DNA from: Agroathelia rolfsii
Taxonomy: Eukaryota; Basidiomycota; Agaricomycetes; Amylocorticiales; Amylocorticiaceae
Assembly (NCBI GenBank): GCA_018343915.1
Contig: JABRWF010000001.1
Coordinates: forward strand, 5,580,001-5,644,000
Length of the DNA: 64,000 nt
Reading direction: 5' to 3'
The notes beneath the pieces are model-generated. The model ran no database searches and was not told the origin of the DNA. It saw nothing but the letters and a program-made list of their open reading frames with translations. This document shows positions 1-11,796 of this stretch, piece by piece. Each line of letters starts with the position of its first letter. Positions within the stretch are counted from its first letter, which is position 1. The translations under genes were made by a program, and so were the position numbers.

Positions 1-364
1 GGAGATCTAATTTCACATGTCGGAGTTTACACGCAGGCGGTTCGTGCGACGTCCATGGCTCACTGGCACTGGCACTGGCACTGGCACGGTCGTGTATGAT
101 GCTGCTCTCCGTGTCTGCTCTCTAGATTGATATCATTGCTGCTGGCATCCCTTTTACCATCTGGTTATTTCCCTGGTTATCATATCTGAAGAGGTAAACT
201 TGTTTGCTCCATCACGATCCACGGGGCGCTGCATACAGACAGTAGTAGTAAAGGACTCTGCGCTCCAGATCCGCACACATTATAATAAATAATGCTTCGT
301 CGTCCCTCTTACCTGTCTCTCATCCATCGAGCACGCCTGGTCTGACTAAAGACCATTCAGGATC
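1..364. other. Upstream intergenic DNA with hexamer repeat
   Basis: No gene is visible here. Bases about 60-87 hold roughly four and a half copies of the hexamer TGGCAC. The segment next to 365 should be the promoter and 5' UTR of the following gene; a TATAATAAATAA-like stretch lies near 281-292. Confidence 0.5.
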
Positions 365-1588
365 ATGAGCGAACTCCCTCCCTTTCGCGTGCACCACAGG
401 CACCGTGCTCCCAAACCCCCACGCAAGTCTAGCACCAAGACTACAGCGCCCACAAACCTCGCGCCGGCTGGCCCCTCGACATCCGTCTACTCGACGTCAT
501 CAGCCCAAAATTCTACCAACACAAGCACGCCAATGCCATCGTCATCTATATCGCTGACACCAGGCGTGTCCATGCCATCATTCCCAGGCCCCTCACTCAC
601 CTACACATCCGCCCTCATGCGAAGCGCTACGGAGATCATCGATCAGGGTCCGAATCTATTCCAGCCCACCTCGGAAGAGAGCTTTGAACAGAGTCTCATG
701 GCAGGCGGTTATGGTGTATACGTAAGTCGGCCCTGAATCCTCTCCTCAATCTTATCCAGATGCATTAAATATCAGAACCCACCTTTTTAGCGCACAATGG
801 AATGGAGCGGAAACCAGAATCCCGTCACGGTAAAGCCACCGCCGCCTGATAACTCGCCGGTGCCGCCGCCACCAGCGGTCGAGCTAAGCAGCCGCGAACT
901 TCGCAAGCGCGCTCGATTGTCGGCCTTCTTCCCTTCTAATTCAATACCCTCAACATCGTCTCACCATACGACAGCGACGGATAGCACGTCCGGCACAACT
1001 AATGCACGAGGTCGTCCGAGAGCAGGGCCGTCTTCTCCATCTAAAACTCGCAAGAAGAGACTGGAGGAAGACACACGGCCGTCTACTACGCTGGAAAGGA
1101 GGCCAAATTGGCCAGATGTCGAATTCCCATGGGCGATGCGTCTTGCCGAACGACGGCGGTGGTTAGACCGACAACGAGAGGAGAATATGAAATGGATCGA
1201 GAAATATCTCGAGAGTCAATCCGAAGACGACCTAGAGGATGAAGAGCTAGACGAGGCCATCTACCAACAATCGGAATACGATGTTCACGGTTTGGGAGGC
1301 ATTTACAGTGGATCCAATCCGAGAAGGATCGATGCTTTCTCGTCGGGATCACCAAGCAGGGATTTTACACCTCGCTCGGTGACACAGACACCGGAACCAC
1401 CACCACCATCATCCCCCACGACTGTTGGTCCAGGCACGACAAAACGTGAAGCTAGTTCCAGCTCAGGCAATTCTCCTCAACAGGATGATGCCAAGGCGGC
1501 CTTGATTCTGACGAATTTTGCGCGTTCGCTACGGCGTAAACGTGAACGATCAACACAGCAATCATCCGTTTCGCCTCGACTTGTATAG
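365..1588 (+). CDS. Hypothetical disordered protein, two exons
   Basis: Two exons, 365-721 and 791-1588, joined by a 69-base GT/AG intron in phase 0, encode 384 residues. I do not recognise a family. The first 120 residues are rich in Pro, Ser and Thr. Residues about 120-240 carry a Pro run and basic clusters. A charged segment around residues 230-265 begins with Trp-Pro and contains WAMRLAERRRWLDRQREE, followed by an Asp/Glu-rich stretch; this is the only part likely to fold, perhaps as a helix. The C-terminus is again Ser-rich and ends in a basic patch (RSLRRKRER). There is no signal peptide or membrane segment. Composition suggests an intracellular, perhaps nuclear, regulatory or scaffold protein, but that is a guess. 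The intron has a consensus GTAAGT donor and TTTTTAG acceptor, which supports the gene being real. Confidence 0.75.
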
Positions 1589-2625
1589 CTCTTTCGATTC
1601 GTACATTTCATTGTATGCCTATTTATCGTGTGCACAGATGTTACAAGATGTAGGAGCTGATAGCAAGCTGTTTTCGTACTCATCTCATCTCCCCCTCCTC
1701 AACCGACTCAATACCTATCACGTCTTGGATATCAAACTCCACACTGTGGTATTGCGTTCAATTTTGGGATTGAATCGCAGCCCAGTCCTCCTTACCACAG
1801 CATGACCATGAGCAGACTTTTTCCATCTATATCCAGTCTACGGATATGCAGCATTTTTTTTTTCCTTCCTTTTTTTCGTTCTCGTTGTCGATGTAATGCT
1901 TGTATTTGCTTTCTGTATCATAATATTCCATCTCACAAACTGGAATGTTAGAGTACCGTTTCCCACTTGATCATATTCTTCTTGCGCAATACAGGTGGGT
2001 GAGTCAACCAATAGAGAAGAATCCAAGTTGTATTCAATGCCATACTCCCACAGCATTGGGAGCAAGGATATCTAAGGACGAAATGCCAATGATGAACGAG
2101 ATTGTGTCAAAATTGCTCGACGTCTAAATCAAGAACAAGGCAAGTCTTTGGTCAAGGTCAAGTCAATCGGGCACCCAGCGTAAAAGATTAAAACAAGAGC
2201 ATAACCTTAGGGATGACTAGCTTAGAGGAATACAACTATGCCGGGCTCTGGGATTTCTGCGCGGCTATCTTGATTATTGGCATCCCCGTTAATTGGGACT
2301 AACTTACAGCCCAAAAGTAATATCTATAATATTATCACCAAAATGTTCTCAGGCTCCTGTCTAGGAAAATATATAGAATAGGACCTCTAGTATGCTAGTA
2401 GTAAGTTCAAATTCGTTACTACTTGGTAATATACATGTAGAAATACGTGCTCGAAACCAGAAGGAGAAATAACATGCTGATAACACCAACGACAAAATTA
2501 ATACTTATTGCAGCCACTGGCAGGATTAATACTAGTACCGTATATTAAATCTAGCACCGGAACTCAGGGAAATTCATAATTTCAAAAGATCCGTTATAGA
2601 CATACCGATATGACAGGCAGCACTC
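1589..2625. other. Intergenic, no gene seen
   Basis: Contains the 3' flank of the preceding gene, a T-rich stretch at about 1853-1877, and AT-rich sequence. Short open frames here lack family resemblance, splice context and start context. Confidence 0.5.
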
Positions 2626-3990
2626 TCATGGACGATAACACTGACTCCATGTACTACCGTGCGAGAAGCCGCGGATGTCCAACCGAATGGAATTTCCAGC
2701 TATGACAAGAAGCCTTGCAGGCAAAATAATCTCTAGGTAGTGTTCCTTGGAGATCCAGAACGATAATTCTTCACTGCTGTCAGGATCTGCGGAAATAATC
2801 CACACATTGTTACGGCTGAATCCATACATGAATGGAACTAAGTAGGATTAGCAAAAGTAACAGTACTATAATTGTGGTCATTGTTCTCACATGAGTCAAG
2901 GAAATGAAAGCTAAGATTAGATAAGTCACCTAAAAGAGAAAAAGGTATTGTTAACACAATGAAGGAAGAAGGCATAATTTTCAAGTATAAAAGACTTACT
3001 AGAAGAAGGGACCATATATGAGGAATGATCAATTCTCCAGATCTGAATTGTGTTTCCTTCCGAGCCAGAGACAAATTGTTTTCCATCAGGAGAGAACCCA
3101 ACTGATAAAACTGGGTCGGTATGACCTCGAAACGGCTCAGCCGCAAGTATGCCCGTATCTACTGTCCAGATCCTCTCATACTGAGCCATTACGGCCTAGA
3201 AATGGGTATTAGATCTATTACATGATAGCTCACCTTCAGGGAAAGGGAGAGAGTCGTGCAGGCCATCCGAACATATCCATGGACCTGATCATCAATAAGA
3301 TGGAAAATAAGACATTGCATCATTATGATATAGATGGTCCATTACCTCAGATATGACATCGACAATTTTTTACAAAAATGGTGATGTTCTGTAAGAGTGG
3401 CTTACAAATATTGTATGAGCCCTGAATCTTCTTTACGCCCTCACTCGCCCCGGAAAGTAGCGTTCCAAGGACTTTTATTTTTTCCCTTTTTTGTTCATGG
3501 TACTAGCTGCATCGTCTTCATCTCCAACAAGCGAGTCTAGCTGTGTTGATCCAGGATCATCGTTGGTTCGAAGCAGTGTTGGCTTAATGGATCCTTTCGT
3601 CTCGCGCATTTCGTTATTCTTGTCCTTTTTGAATAGCGGTTGCTCAATACTCTTGTCTGTATCCAATTCATGAGACGATGCAAAACAAAGACGGAGTGTC
3701 CTAATTTCACTATTATTATCGCCAAGGAGTGCAAGAACATTCACAGGCACATCTAATTCACCAACTATGTCGTCTTCCCCTAGGGAACGTTTGGCATATA
3801 CTTGAACATTCATACACCCATCGTCCAACATAGTTGTATCACTGTGAACAGATTTTACAACTCTGGGTCAAGATATGTTAGATTCAATTACTTGCAAGTA
3901 TAGCTTGTCTTCCCGCTGAGGATCAAACAGTTTGATAGCTAAAGTTCATTGTAGCTGATAATACATGGTAACGAAGAGGTAGAAGGTGCC
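2626..3990 (-). pseudogene. Degenerate C2 / WD40 NLR-like gene
   Basis: Read on the minus strand, this looks like the two ends of a fungal STAND/NLR gene with the middle missing. The 5' part (about 3960-3475) encodes C2-like sequence (LFDPQREDKLYLQ, GEDDIVGELDVPV). After 3475 the frame closes in an A-rich run, but a neighbouring frame continues with VLGTLLSGASEGVKKIQG, the kind of helical segment that follows C2 in these proteins; that indicates a frameshift. No NACHT P-loop is visible. One WD40 repeat follows at about 3189-3010 (GHTDPVLSVGFSPDGK ending IQIW). The last exon, about 2840-2626, has the usual family ending: a Trp-rich segment, then LDIRGFSHGSTWSQCY and a stop. A GTAAGT donor follows the WD40 repeat. 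Intact relatives carry a NACHT ATPase and many WD40 repeats and take part in non-self recognition. This copy is too short and broken for that. Confidence 0.6.
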
Positions 3991-4747
3991 GATGTGCTTG
4001 CTGAGGGCTGTGGCACCAACGGCAGGCAAACCATGACAGGATATTCCTATAAAACATTATGGAGAGTGATGAATGAGCAACTGTCATGTAGATGTTATAT
4101 TAGTATTTATTTTAAGAATAGTATGACACACCTGAAACTTGAATGTATGTCTGTCTTAGTGCTGAGTGACATTGCGAAGAGATTTTCAGTTAGAAGTGCG
4201 TGCAGGTGAGAATGGGCGCCTGTCTTTATCTGTGAATTTTCGTGCTGGCAGCAATCCGGATGAAATGTCGGTGGTTAGACGGCCATGCGTTCGTCGCAGC
4301 AAATCATATTTTCACTCTCTCCAGGGCCACTCAGATTAATCATAATATTTTAAAACTACAAGACAAGCTTGCAATTGCAAAAGCAGGGCTAGGTCGCATA
4401 AGCAATAGCTAATCATTAGTTCAAGTTTTATTTATTCACCCATGTAGCGGCTTTGGTGGTGGCCACCACTGTGCAGTGACGATAGATCCATGACCATGAA
4501 TAAAAAAAAGGCAATGGTATATTAAACACTGGTACTGGAACGAAACTCGAAGTGATCGAAAACGGGGGCCGAAGTCACCGGAATCAAATTGTGTCCATAA
4601 TGAGGACTTTCAGCCAAGCCTAATATTTGAATAGTGTCCAGGTTGTTATGATGACTTTATTACTACTAGTAGGCCACTAACTTGAAATCGTACAGCGCGC
4701 ACAGAGCGACTCCTGCTCACTCCTTTCCATCAGTCTACCTCTAACCG
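3991..4747. other. Intergenic, no gene seen
   Basis: AT-rich DNA between the decayed NLR-like gene and the divergently oriented reductase gene. A C/T-rich stretch at about 4710-4745 just before the reductase ATG is a usual fungal promoter feature. Confidence 0.4.
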
Positions 4748-6158
4748 ATGCCATTCTTCTCAAAACGCTGGGATCCCGCAGGATTAGTGAGTGTCTGTCG
4801 CGAACTCCGAGTCGCTCATCATTTGAGAGGGCTCAGGCTGCAACTTCAACAATGACATTCAGCATATCTACATAACTGGCGGAAGCACTGGGCTCGGCCT
4901 GTCTCTAGCAATTCTTCTCGTAAAAAAGAAGGCGCACGTCTCTATTGTAGCCCGAAATCAGGAGCGCCTCGATAAAGCTCTTGAATTACTCGAGGTTAGT
5001 CGGGTGGCCTGGCCGCTGCTAGTACTAATACTGTATTGGCATTCACTTGGAACCATACTCATGTTCACTTATGCCAAACTCAAGGCCGCACGACAATCTC
5101 CTGATCAAAAAATACATGCATACTCCTTCTCTCTGAACTCCGCCGCAGAATCTGCTGCCGCTCTCGAGGCCGTATCGAATGCCTATGGTGGCAAGGCGCC
5201 CGATGCAGTCTTCATGTGTGCCGGTAGCTCAAAGCCCAAGTTTTTCGTCGAAATGGACGAAAACGATATGTCGAGTGGTATGGTGGCAGGATACTGGGTC
5301 CAGGCCTGGACTGCTCTCGTTAGGATCCTTTTTGAATTTTTAGTTCTGATAACTGATGGTCACAATGTTTCACATAGGCTGCGTCCAAGATGATGGTGCG
5401 CCAAAGCCGGAAGGGAAAGCTTGTATTTGTGTCTTCTACACTAGGTTTAATGTCATTCATCGGGTGGAGCTCTTATTCACCCGCCAAACATGCTCTTCGA
5501 GGTGACGCCTTTACCCCTTTCATATCTTCTTTATTCTCAGTTTTGTCATATATATAGGACTCGCCGATACATTACATTCCGAGCTTATGCTTTACGACAT
5601 CGATGTCCATATTTTCTTCCCGCCCACGATGAAGACACCAGGGTACGAAGAAGAGATGAAGACTAAGCCTAAAATCACGGCACAGATCGAAGAAGCTGAT
5701 GGTGGTCTCAGCCCTGACCAAGCTGCTCTTGGGCTTTTCAAAGGTAAACATAGACAACGTAGGTGCTTGTTTACAACTTGATCTTCATATGGTATATTAG
5801 GTGTACAACGTGGCGACGAGCACATCTCCTCTGATTTGATTACTTCGCTCTTCCGCTCTTCGACGCGAGGTAGCGCGCCTCGATACAGCTTCTTCCTTGA
5901 TGCTGTGTACGACATGATTGCGTTTGTAAGTGCAGTCACCATTCAGTCCATGAACTCCAGATTGATTCTCGGTAGATTGCAACGCCCATATGGCGCAGCT
6001 CTGTAGACAAGCGAGTTCGGGCACATAGGGCAGAGCATAAGGAGTATTTATCTTCTCGCGGCTTTTTCTTGGATGATACCCCCCAGGTACACGATCCTCT
6101 CTGTATATTAAAAACTCCGCTAAAATGCTATTATATCCCATAGGACAATGAGCAGTAG
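4748..6158 (+). CDS. TSC10: 3-ketodihydrosphingosine reductase (TSC10/KDSR type)
   Basis: Eight exons (4748-4786, 4863-4994, 5085-5318, 5378-5501, 5558-5743, 5801-5925, 5976-6086, 6144-6158) encode 321 residues; all junctions are GT/AG and phase-consistent. This short-chain dehydrogenase should reduce 3-ketosphinganine to dihydrosphingosine with NADPH on the cytosolic face of the ER, the second step of sphingolipid synthesis. Visible motifs are the nucleotide-binding TGGSTGLG at residues 18-25, Ser154/Ser155 in FVSSTLG, and the catalytic YSPAK with Tyr168 and Lys172. Proline-rich [16 protein letters not shown] after the active site is typical of TSC10 proteins rather than of generic reductases. 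A hydrophobic stretch near the C-terminus (about 275-290) fits membrane association. Length matches the family. The first exon encodes only 13 residues, and the last adds four residues before the stop. The gene stands alone. Confidence 0.9.
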
Positions 6159-7129
6159 ATACCACTGACATGCCTTTCGATAATTGTAATATTGGCTCTA
6201 CGTGATCTTTTTCTGATGACAGCTAAGAACTCCTCGTCATAGTCAGCCTTGAAGCATGGTATGTATGATGTTTTTGCCATCCTGAAAGGCTTTGTGGTCG
6301 CGAGCCGTGATTGCGTACTACCGCTACCATATCATCATTCCCTCTGTTGCTTTAGTTAACAACTTGGATGAATGTCCCGGTTAGGCATAACGCATACCTA
6401 TAGTGAGTTCTTATTGAGTAACACAAGAACTGGATAGCTTATTCTTGGAAATTTAATTCGGCGGGTAAGCCTTGGAGTAGTAATCCAACAATCTGCTGTC
6501 AAGGCCATATGAGATATCAAAGAGATGCCCGTTATCAAAAGTTGTGAATTCTACAAGTACAGTGCTCACCAAAAGTCCGTCACACTTTCATTCCTTCATA
6601 CCTCATCCACTTCCACATCGTTTTACTTCAAATAAAAACTTATATAGTATGATATAAGTGTCCTGCATGTGCCTGTAAAGTTGAATTTGAAAATATCTGG
6701 CGGTTAGCTATTGGTGTGCAAATCAAATATGCCAGTAAAAACTACTGAAAAAAAACCCATCAATATAGCATATTTAAATATCTGTGTATTTTTTTCCTTA
6801 AAATAGACATAGCATACATAAAAAAAAAAAAGCAATCTGACTAACTTGATGAAGCACTAGAAAATCTACAAGTTGACTGGTTGGGTGGTGTTTTGTCAAA
6901 ACACTGCCAAAACAGCAGTGTTTTGACTCGAAGTGTGGGATTTGAAACCACTGTAACACACATAGGGTAAACGAGTATTTATACAATCTCCTCCTAGTCC
7001 CATCAATCATATGCAACAGATAAGAAATAATATCAAGTATCATTAAATATGAAATAATTGACGATGCCTGCTACCGTACGCGGCGGGGTTGTGACATCGC
7101 GCCGTCACTGACTTCACTCCACTGACTCG
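6159..7129. other. Intergenic, AT-rich
   Basis: I see no gene. Open frames are short and AT-driven. A poly-A run lies at about 6819-6831. Confidence 0.45.
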
Positions 7130-7269
7130 GAGCTCACCTCAAGTTACTACTATTCACTACCTATGTTGAGTTGATGTACTGCTGCCCTTCTTGCTACTCC
7201 ATAGACGCGAAATAGAATAAATGGAATCTCACTGCCCATAGGGCTCAGCTACTGCCAGTGGTATATGAT

Positions 7270-8290
7270 GCCGACCCAAATGCTATTCTTGATCAACCAC
7301 GCTAGGCCTATTCTCAAACTACCACTGCGGCCAGTCCAGACCTGAAAGCGCCAGAAACTACAATGACATATTTGCGCTTCCCAGTCTTTCGGGACTGCTA
7401 TTCCTCTTCTCAGTGTCTTTCGATTACCCCAATCGGCTACTATCATGATGCATACCCATACTCGGCCTACAAAGAACGTTTTACACGAGCAGCTTAACCA
7501 TTGGCGTCTTCTATACCGACTATCCCTTAGGTTCATGAGACTCAAGCTACCTATTTTCAACTATGGATATAGAGAATTAATGAACATGTGCAACCTCCCA
7601 CTCACTTGAATGCAATATAAACTTGTCTACTAATTGACGATACACATCGAAAGGGGGTATTTTCGGCCAAACTCTGATTCTGAATTCCCTTATATCCGGC
7701 TCTAGCATGTTCGGAACCCTCTTTCTGTCATCAATATCACGGATTCGGTGTTGTTCAGTACTTTCCACGCTCCTGCATTTGGCCTCATCATTCCTGTGGC
7801 CAAGTTCCACGGAAGATGTAGCAATGATGCGCACATGCCTTGTTCACCTGCCACATTTGAATACCCCTCAAGGAACAAGGGCAAGGAGTAATCATGGCCT
7901 CATGTTTAAGTTTCGCCAATGGATCGCCGGGAACTTTGAGGCCGTGCCTGAGAGCTGCGCTGCCCCGAGAACATTCAGCCACTGATCATGATGCTAATCC
8001 ATGTTCGGTCTTTATCATGGGTCTGGTTTGAAAACTTTGGCTTGCTCAATTTATAAGTATTTTGAATTTCAATATGCACCATTATGCAAACTATGTAGTT
8101 GAAAGTTTGCGGACTCTTATGCCTGTGTACTATGTGTTGCACATACTCTTCAAGGTTTGGGGATAACTACAAGTCAACCAGCACATGAGCTTCATTCTAC
8201 TCTGCACCCAGCTTCTTGAGCACAGTCGTGAACAGAAACAAGCTATCCCTAACTGTTCGGATAAACATCAAATGGCGCAGAATGAAATGA
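7270..8290. other. Extra ~1 kb in unit A, unexplained
   Basis: This stretch has no counterpart in unit B. It contains minus-strand open frames (7577-7834 and 7249-7560) and a plus-strand one (7707-7985). None resembles a family I know, and I did not find terminal repeats or target-site duplications by eye. It could be an inserted element, a captured fragment, or DNA lost from unit B. Confidence 0.35.
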
Positions 8291-8614
8291 TGTATGAGCA
8301 ACTCATGACTGACTTTGTGCGCCGCTGACGTCGCTTAGGATAGCGGCGGCTTTCATGTGTTATCTGTTGTGGTCCCACTACGGGTTTCAGAGTCATTCCA
8401 CAATGGAATTTCAGGTCTTCTGTAGGCATCTCAAAAGGTGCGATATGTCATTTCACTACTCTACGGCTTTATCAGCGCAGCTGACTCCGGCCGGACATCG
8501 AATATTTACATTTATTTTTTTCTTAGGCGCTATGGTTTGATTTTGTTTGGTCCAGATAGCTGTTTTTGAAAATGCACAGTTGTTTCTGTGTCCTGGGGAA
8601 AGAATGAATTGGAG

Positions 8615-8621
8615 TATAAAA
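8615..8621 (+). promoter_or_regulatory. TATA box of thaumatin-like gene A
   Basis: TATAAAA lies 71 bases before the ATG at 8692, inside the block TATAAAAGCAG that is also present before gene B. The spacing to the start codon is nearly the same in both copies. Confidence 0.6.
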
Positions 8622-8691
8622 GCAGCCATGATTCAAGCCATTGTTTCCTCAGACTCATCCCTAAGATCGTCTAATCCATTCCCACATCGCC

Positions 8692-9544
8692 ATGGCCGCT
8701 TTCCGCTCTCAACTCATCGCTCTCGCCATGGCTGCTTTTGCGGCTTCCGGCGTCAAGGCTGTATCTGAGACTCACACTGTCAGCTTCGTGAACAAGTAAG
8801 TCCTCGTTCTCGCTGCTTCTTCAAGTCATTGTCATCTGATTTGATATTCCACATAGCTGTGGATATGGAACTGTAAGCGTCCTTCTCGTCGAGGATTTGA
8901 TTTAGGTCCGGAATCTGAAGGCCAAACTTTAGCCTATACTCCAGGAGCAAGGTGTTATTCTTGCAAACGGAGGCGATTACACTACTCCTGGGCCTATCAT
9001 CAATGCTTATGTGTAAGTAGTCTTTTTCAACCAACAGCTATTATGCTAATATATCGTAAATTGCAGATACCTTCAGACAGGTGATAGGGTTCACTAAATT
9101 CACACTGATTATTCCACTTACATAGCTTGTTAGGCTACTGTGGTACTAACGGCGCAAATTGCACGACCTTTGATGTTACCCTGGAGAACGGGGCTTCATC
9201 GGCTAACCTGGACTTGACGGCACCGTAAGCAACTAGCTTTGTTTTCACAACTTGAATGTTCCTAGTATTTATTTTTTCCTTTTCAGACGTGCTTTCTCTG
9301 TGCCCGGCGGTTTCGAATTCTACAATGGCTGCAGCGGATCATACTTCTGTAATTCTATTTTACAGCTAAATATACTGTATTTCCAACTGACATATATCAT
9401 CAGGTAATGACGCGCACTGCGGTGCTCTGAACATCCCTGTTGTGACGTGCGCGGCTGATAATGTGAGTTGAACGATTTGCCCTCCGAAGGCCTTTTTTTT
9501 ACTTAACTTGTTTACAGGCCGACCTTCTCGTTACCTTTTGCTGA
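8692..9544 (+). CDS. Small secreted thaumatin-like 'glycopeptide', copy A
   Basis: Eight exons (8692-8795, 8857-8872, 8933-9012, 9067-9080, 9134-9224, 9287-9348, 9404-9462, 9518-9544) encode 150 residues; exons 2 and 4 are only 16 and 14 bases. Residues 1-23 are a signal peptide (MAAFRSQLIALAMAAFAASG). The mature part starts ETHTVSFVNNCGYGT, continues with GGDYTTPGP, YLQTGYCG and FEFYNGCSGSYFC, and ends DLLVTFC. This pattern of paired cysteines with a C-terminal Cys matches the basidiomycete 'glycopeptide' family, related to thaumatin/osmotin folds. Members are secreted and Cys-rich; their role is unsettled (cell wall or antagonism have been suggested). Copy B, 3.1 kb away, has identical exon lengths throughout. 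A TATA box lies 71 bases upstream of the start. The assignment is firm for family, weak for function. Confidence 0.85.
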
Positions 9545-10042
9545 AGAGGACCTTTTGTCGAGTGAAATGAGCAGAAGTTGAACAGTGTAGATGATACAGT
9601 AGCTTTTGTAATGGCATCAAGAAGTCGCTTATTATATAATTGATGTTATTACAAAATGTAAATATATGCATATGTTTAGAGTGTTGGTTTAGTGTTATCA
9701 TGAGCGGTTTCGGCCATGATCAGCATGATGATGTCTCAGCATATTCAGCTCACCATAAAAACCTGCCTCGCCGACGACCCCAAGTTATAAAACCGAGGGA
9801 TAGACTGACTCTAGACAAGCACCTCTGCAGTAGCAAGCCCGATACATGTGACGTCACCCGAATCTAGGGTATTGGACTGCCTCCAAGTCCGTCTTGGCTA
9901 TCAACATTTTCATGAACGGAGTATCAAAAACATATGATTAGATTTCTCACAACACTTTTATGATGTGAACATGATTGATCAAAGTCTGGATGTGTCTTCC
10001 ACTAGCTGAAAAATGACGAAAAAAAGTATTTGCTATTATATT

Positions 10043-10197
10043 TGCTAATACCAATATTAACTTCAGTTATTATTGTAAGAACTCAAGTATATACCTAATA
10101 CCAATATTACTAGGGAAAATGATAAGCATGAGGATGAAGATAGAAATGAGAAAAAATATACGTACACTTCAGTTATTATTGTAAGAACTGAAGTGTA
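10043..10197. repeat. Two copies of a short hairpin-forming repeat
   Basis: The 24-mer beginning ACTTCAGTTATTATTG occurs at about 10060-10083 and again at 10166-10189. The second copy is a perfect inverted repeat: 12-base arms at 10163-10174 and 10186-10197 (TACACTTCAGTT and its complement) around an 11-base loop. The first copy has imperfect arms and is flanked on both sides by CTAATACCAATATTA (about 10045-10059 and 10095-10109). Confidence 0.6.
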
Positions 10198-10444
10198 TCG
10201 AAGGCTAGCAGCGGCGATGATGTATCTAGTGTCATCATCCCGGAAGTATATTAATATGTACGGTATGCGCGCGGAATAAAGGTAGGAGAGAAATGCGACA
10301 GAATAAAGAATGTATCCTAGACATAATAATGAATGTACAGATAAAATGAAATGTCCGTACTGCTTGTATCACAACATTTGGAGCATGCTCTCAAACCAAA
10401 TCTTGAATGGTGTTTACTAGCAGTAAATTCTGTCAGAAAATCCA

Positions 10445-10617
10445 GCGAGCCAGAACTAGACCAGCTTAAGACGACATAGAAAATAATATTCCGCTTGTCT
10501 CGTACAGTGTTGTCGTACGGAGTCAAACGGATGAGTAGCTACATACAAACTCCGAAGCTACTCTAAGTATCTAGTCATATGACACATTACAGTGTCACAG
10601 ATTGCATCACAACAAAT
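10445..10617. repeat. Dispersed repeat, copy 1
   Basis: Matches 27686-27862 in the same orientation. The best-conserved core, about 60 bases from 10487, includes ATTCCGCTTGTCTCGTACAG and GTCGTACGGAGTCAAA. Homology fades on both sides, continuing weakly through GTAGCTACATACAA and a region ending near ATCACAACA. No coding potential is visible. It may be a fragment of a non-autonomous transposable element. Confidence 0.6.
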
Positions 10618-11729
10618 TCATATGCAGCAGGGAGGAAAGAGTAGCATTACGCCCCTCCCTATTCGATCGTTCACAGAAACTACTCAACAGGTTTCAGTGA
10701 CATCCTAGTTGATTCACTTTTATCCCGAGTACCAAAGCGTAAGGAGGAAATAATAAAAGGACAGCTCATTCACGTTTTTGAATCATTTAGAGTATACAAG
10801 TGAATGCAGCAAACGGCTTGCCTAAGAAAGATAACATTAACGGTAGCGACTAGGAACACCATGGTCGTGAATCGCCAGTCCAATAGATTAGGTATTCTAT
10901 CTGAGTTAGTCCGAGCCGTACCTGGGATTTGAGGGTAAGCAGACGAGGTATTGATATTTTCTCCGTTAAGTCATGTGTATGATTGGTGGTGTTAGGAACT
11001 AATCTTGTTAGCTATCATATTGCTATCCGTCGGGATTGATAAGGCAACACTATGAGATGGTGGTGGAGTGCTTGGATGTGAGGGTCTGGAAACGGCCGGC
11101 CCGGTGCCGTGACCGGAAATCGTCCTCCTAGGACCATCGCAAACCGCGGAGTCACGGCGACTCCTTCACTGAGTCTCACTTACTGATCTGTGTACTGCTG
11201 CCCCTAGTAATACAGCAACTGGAATCTTGGAGATATCCCACTGCTCAAAGGGCTTAACTACTGCCAGCAGTACATGTACATGTTGCCCATGTCCTTTTAT
11301 GTTTTGAAAATGACTACACACTGGCATCAGCCAGTGCATGATCGGTGCATGACTTTTGGCCTACCTTCGATTGTGGATAGGAACATGATATTCCTAGCTA
11401 TTCAGATAGCCATCAAAAGACGTAGAGTTATGTTATGTACGGGCAACTCATGGCCGCTTTTCTATAGTAGCGGCTTTCATGAATTGTTTGTCGTTGTCTC
11501 ATTACGGGTTTCAGAGCCATTCCACAATGGAATTTCAGGTCCTCCGTAAGTGCCCTGAAGTGCACAATATGTTATTACTACTCTACGGCTTTACCAGCGC
11601 AACTGGCTCCGACTCACCACCGAAAATTTACAATCATTTCCAGGAACTATGGTTTGATTTTGCTTGGTCCAGATACCTGTTTTTGAAAATGCAGTTGTTC
11701 CTATGTCCTAAGGAAAGAACGATTTGGGC

Positions 11730-11736
11730 TATAAAA
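11730..11736 (+). promoter_or_regulatory. TATA box of thaumatin-like gene B
   Basis: TATAAAA, 61 bases before the ATG at 11797, within the same TATAAAAGCAG block as in copy A. Confidence 0.6.
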
Positions 11737-11796
11737 GCAGGCTAATTCTTCTTTCCGATTCATTCCTAAGATCTTCTAACCCACTCTTATATCTAT

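Larger units (their letters stand above)
7130..9905. repeat. Tandem duplication unit A
   Basis: This segment is related along its length to 11160-12976 in the same orientation. Matching blocks include the distal upstream part (near 7170-7270 and 11195-11275), the proximal promoter (8380-8640 and 11490-11740), the whole thaumatin-like gene, its 3' flank, and a terminal block at about 9869-9905 matching 12936-12972. Unit A has about 1 kb of extra sequence (about 7270-8290) where unit B has only about 170 bases. The match ends where unit B runs into the methyltransferase upstream region. Confidence 0.7.
9906..11159. other. Spacer between duplication units
   Basis: No gene is evident. It contains the short hairpin repeats at 10043-10197 and one copy of a dispersed repeat (about 10445-10617), both listed separately. 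The rest is AT-rich. Confidence 0.5.
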
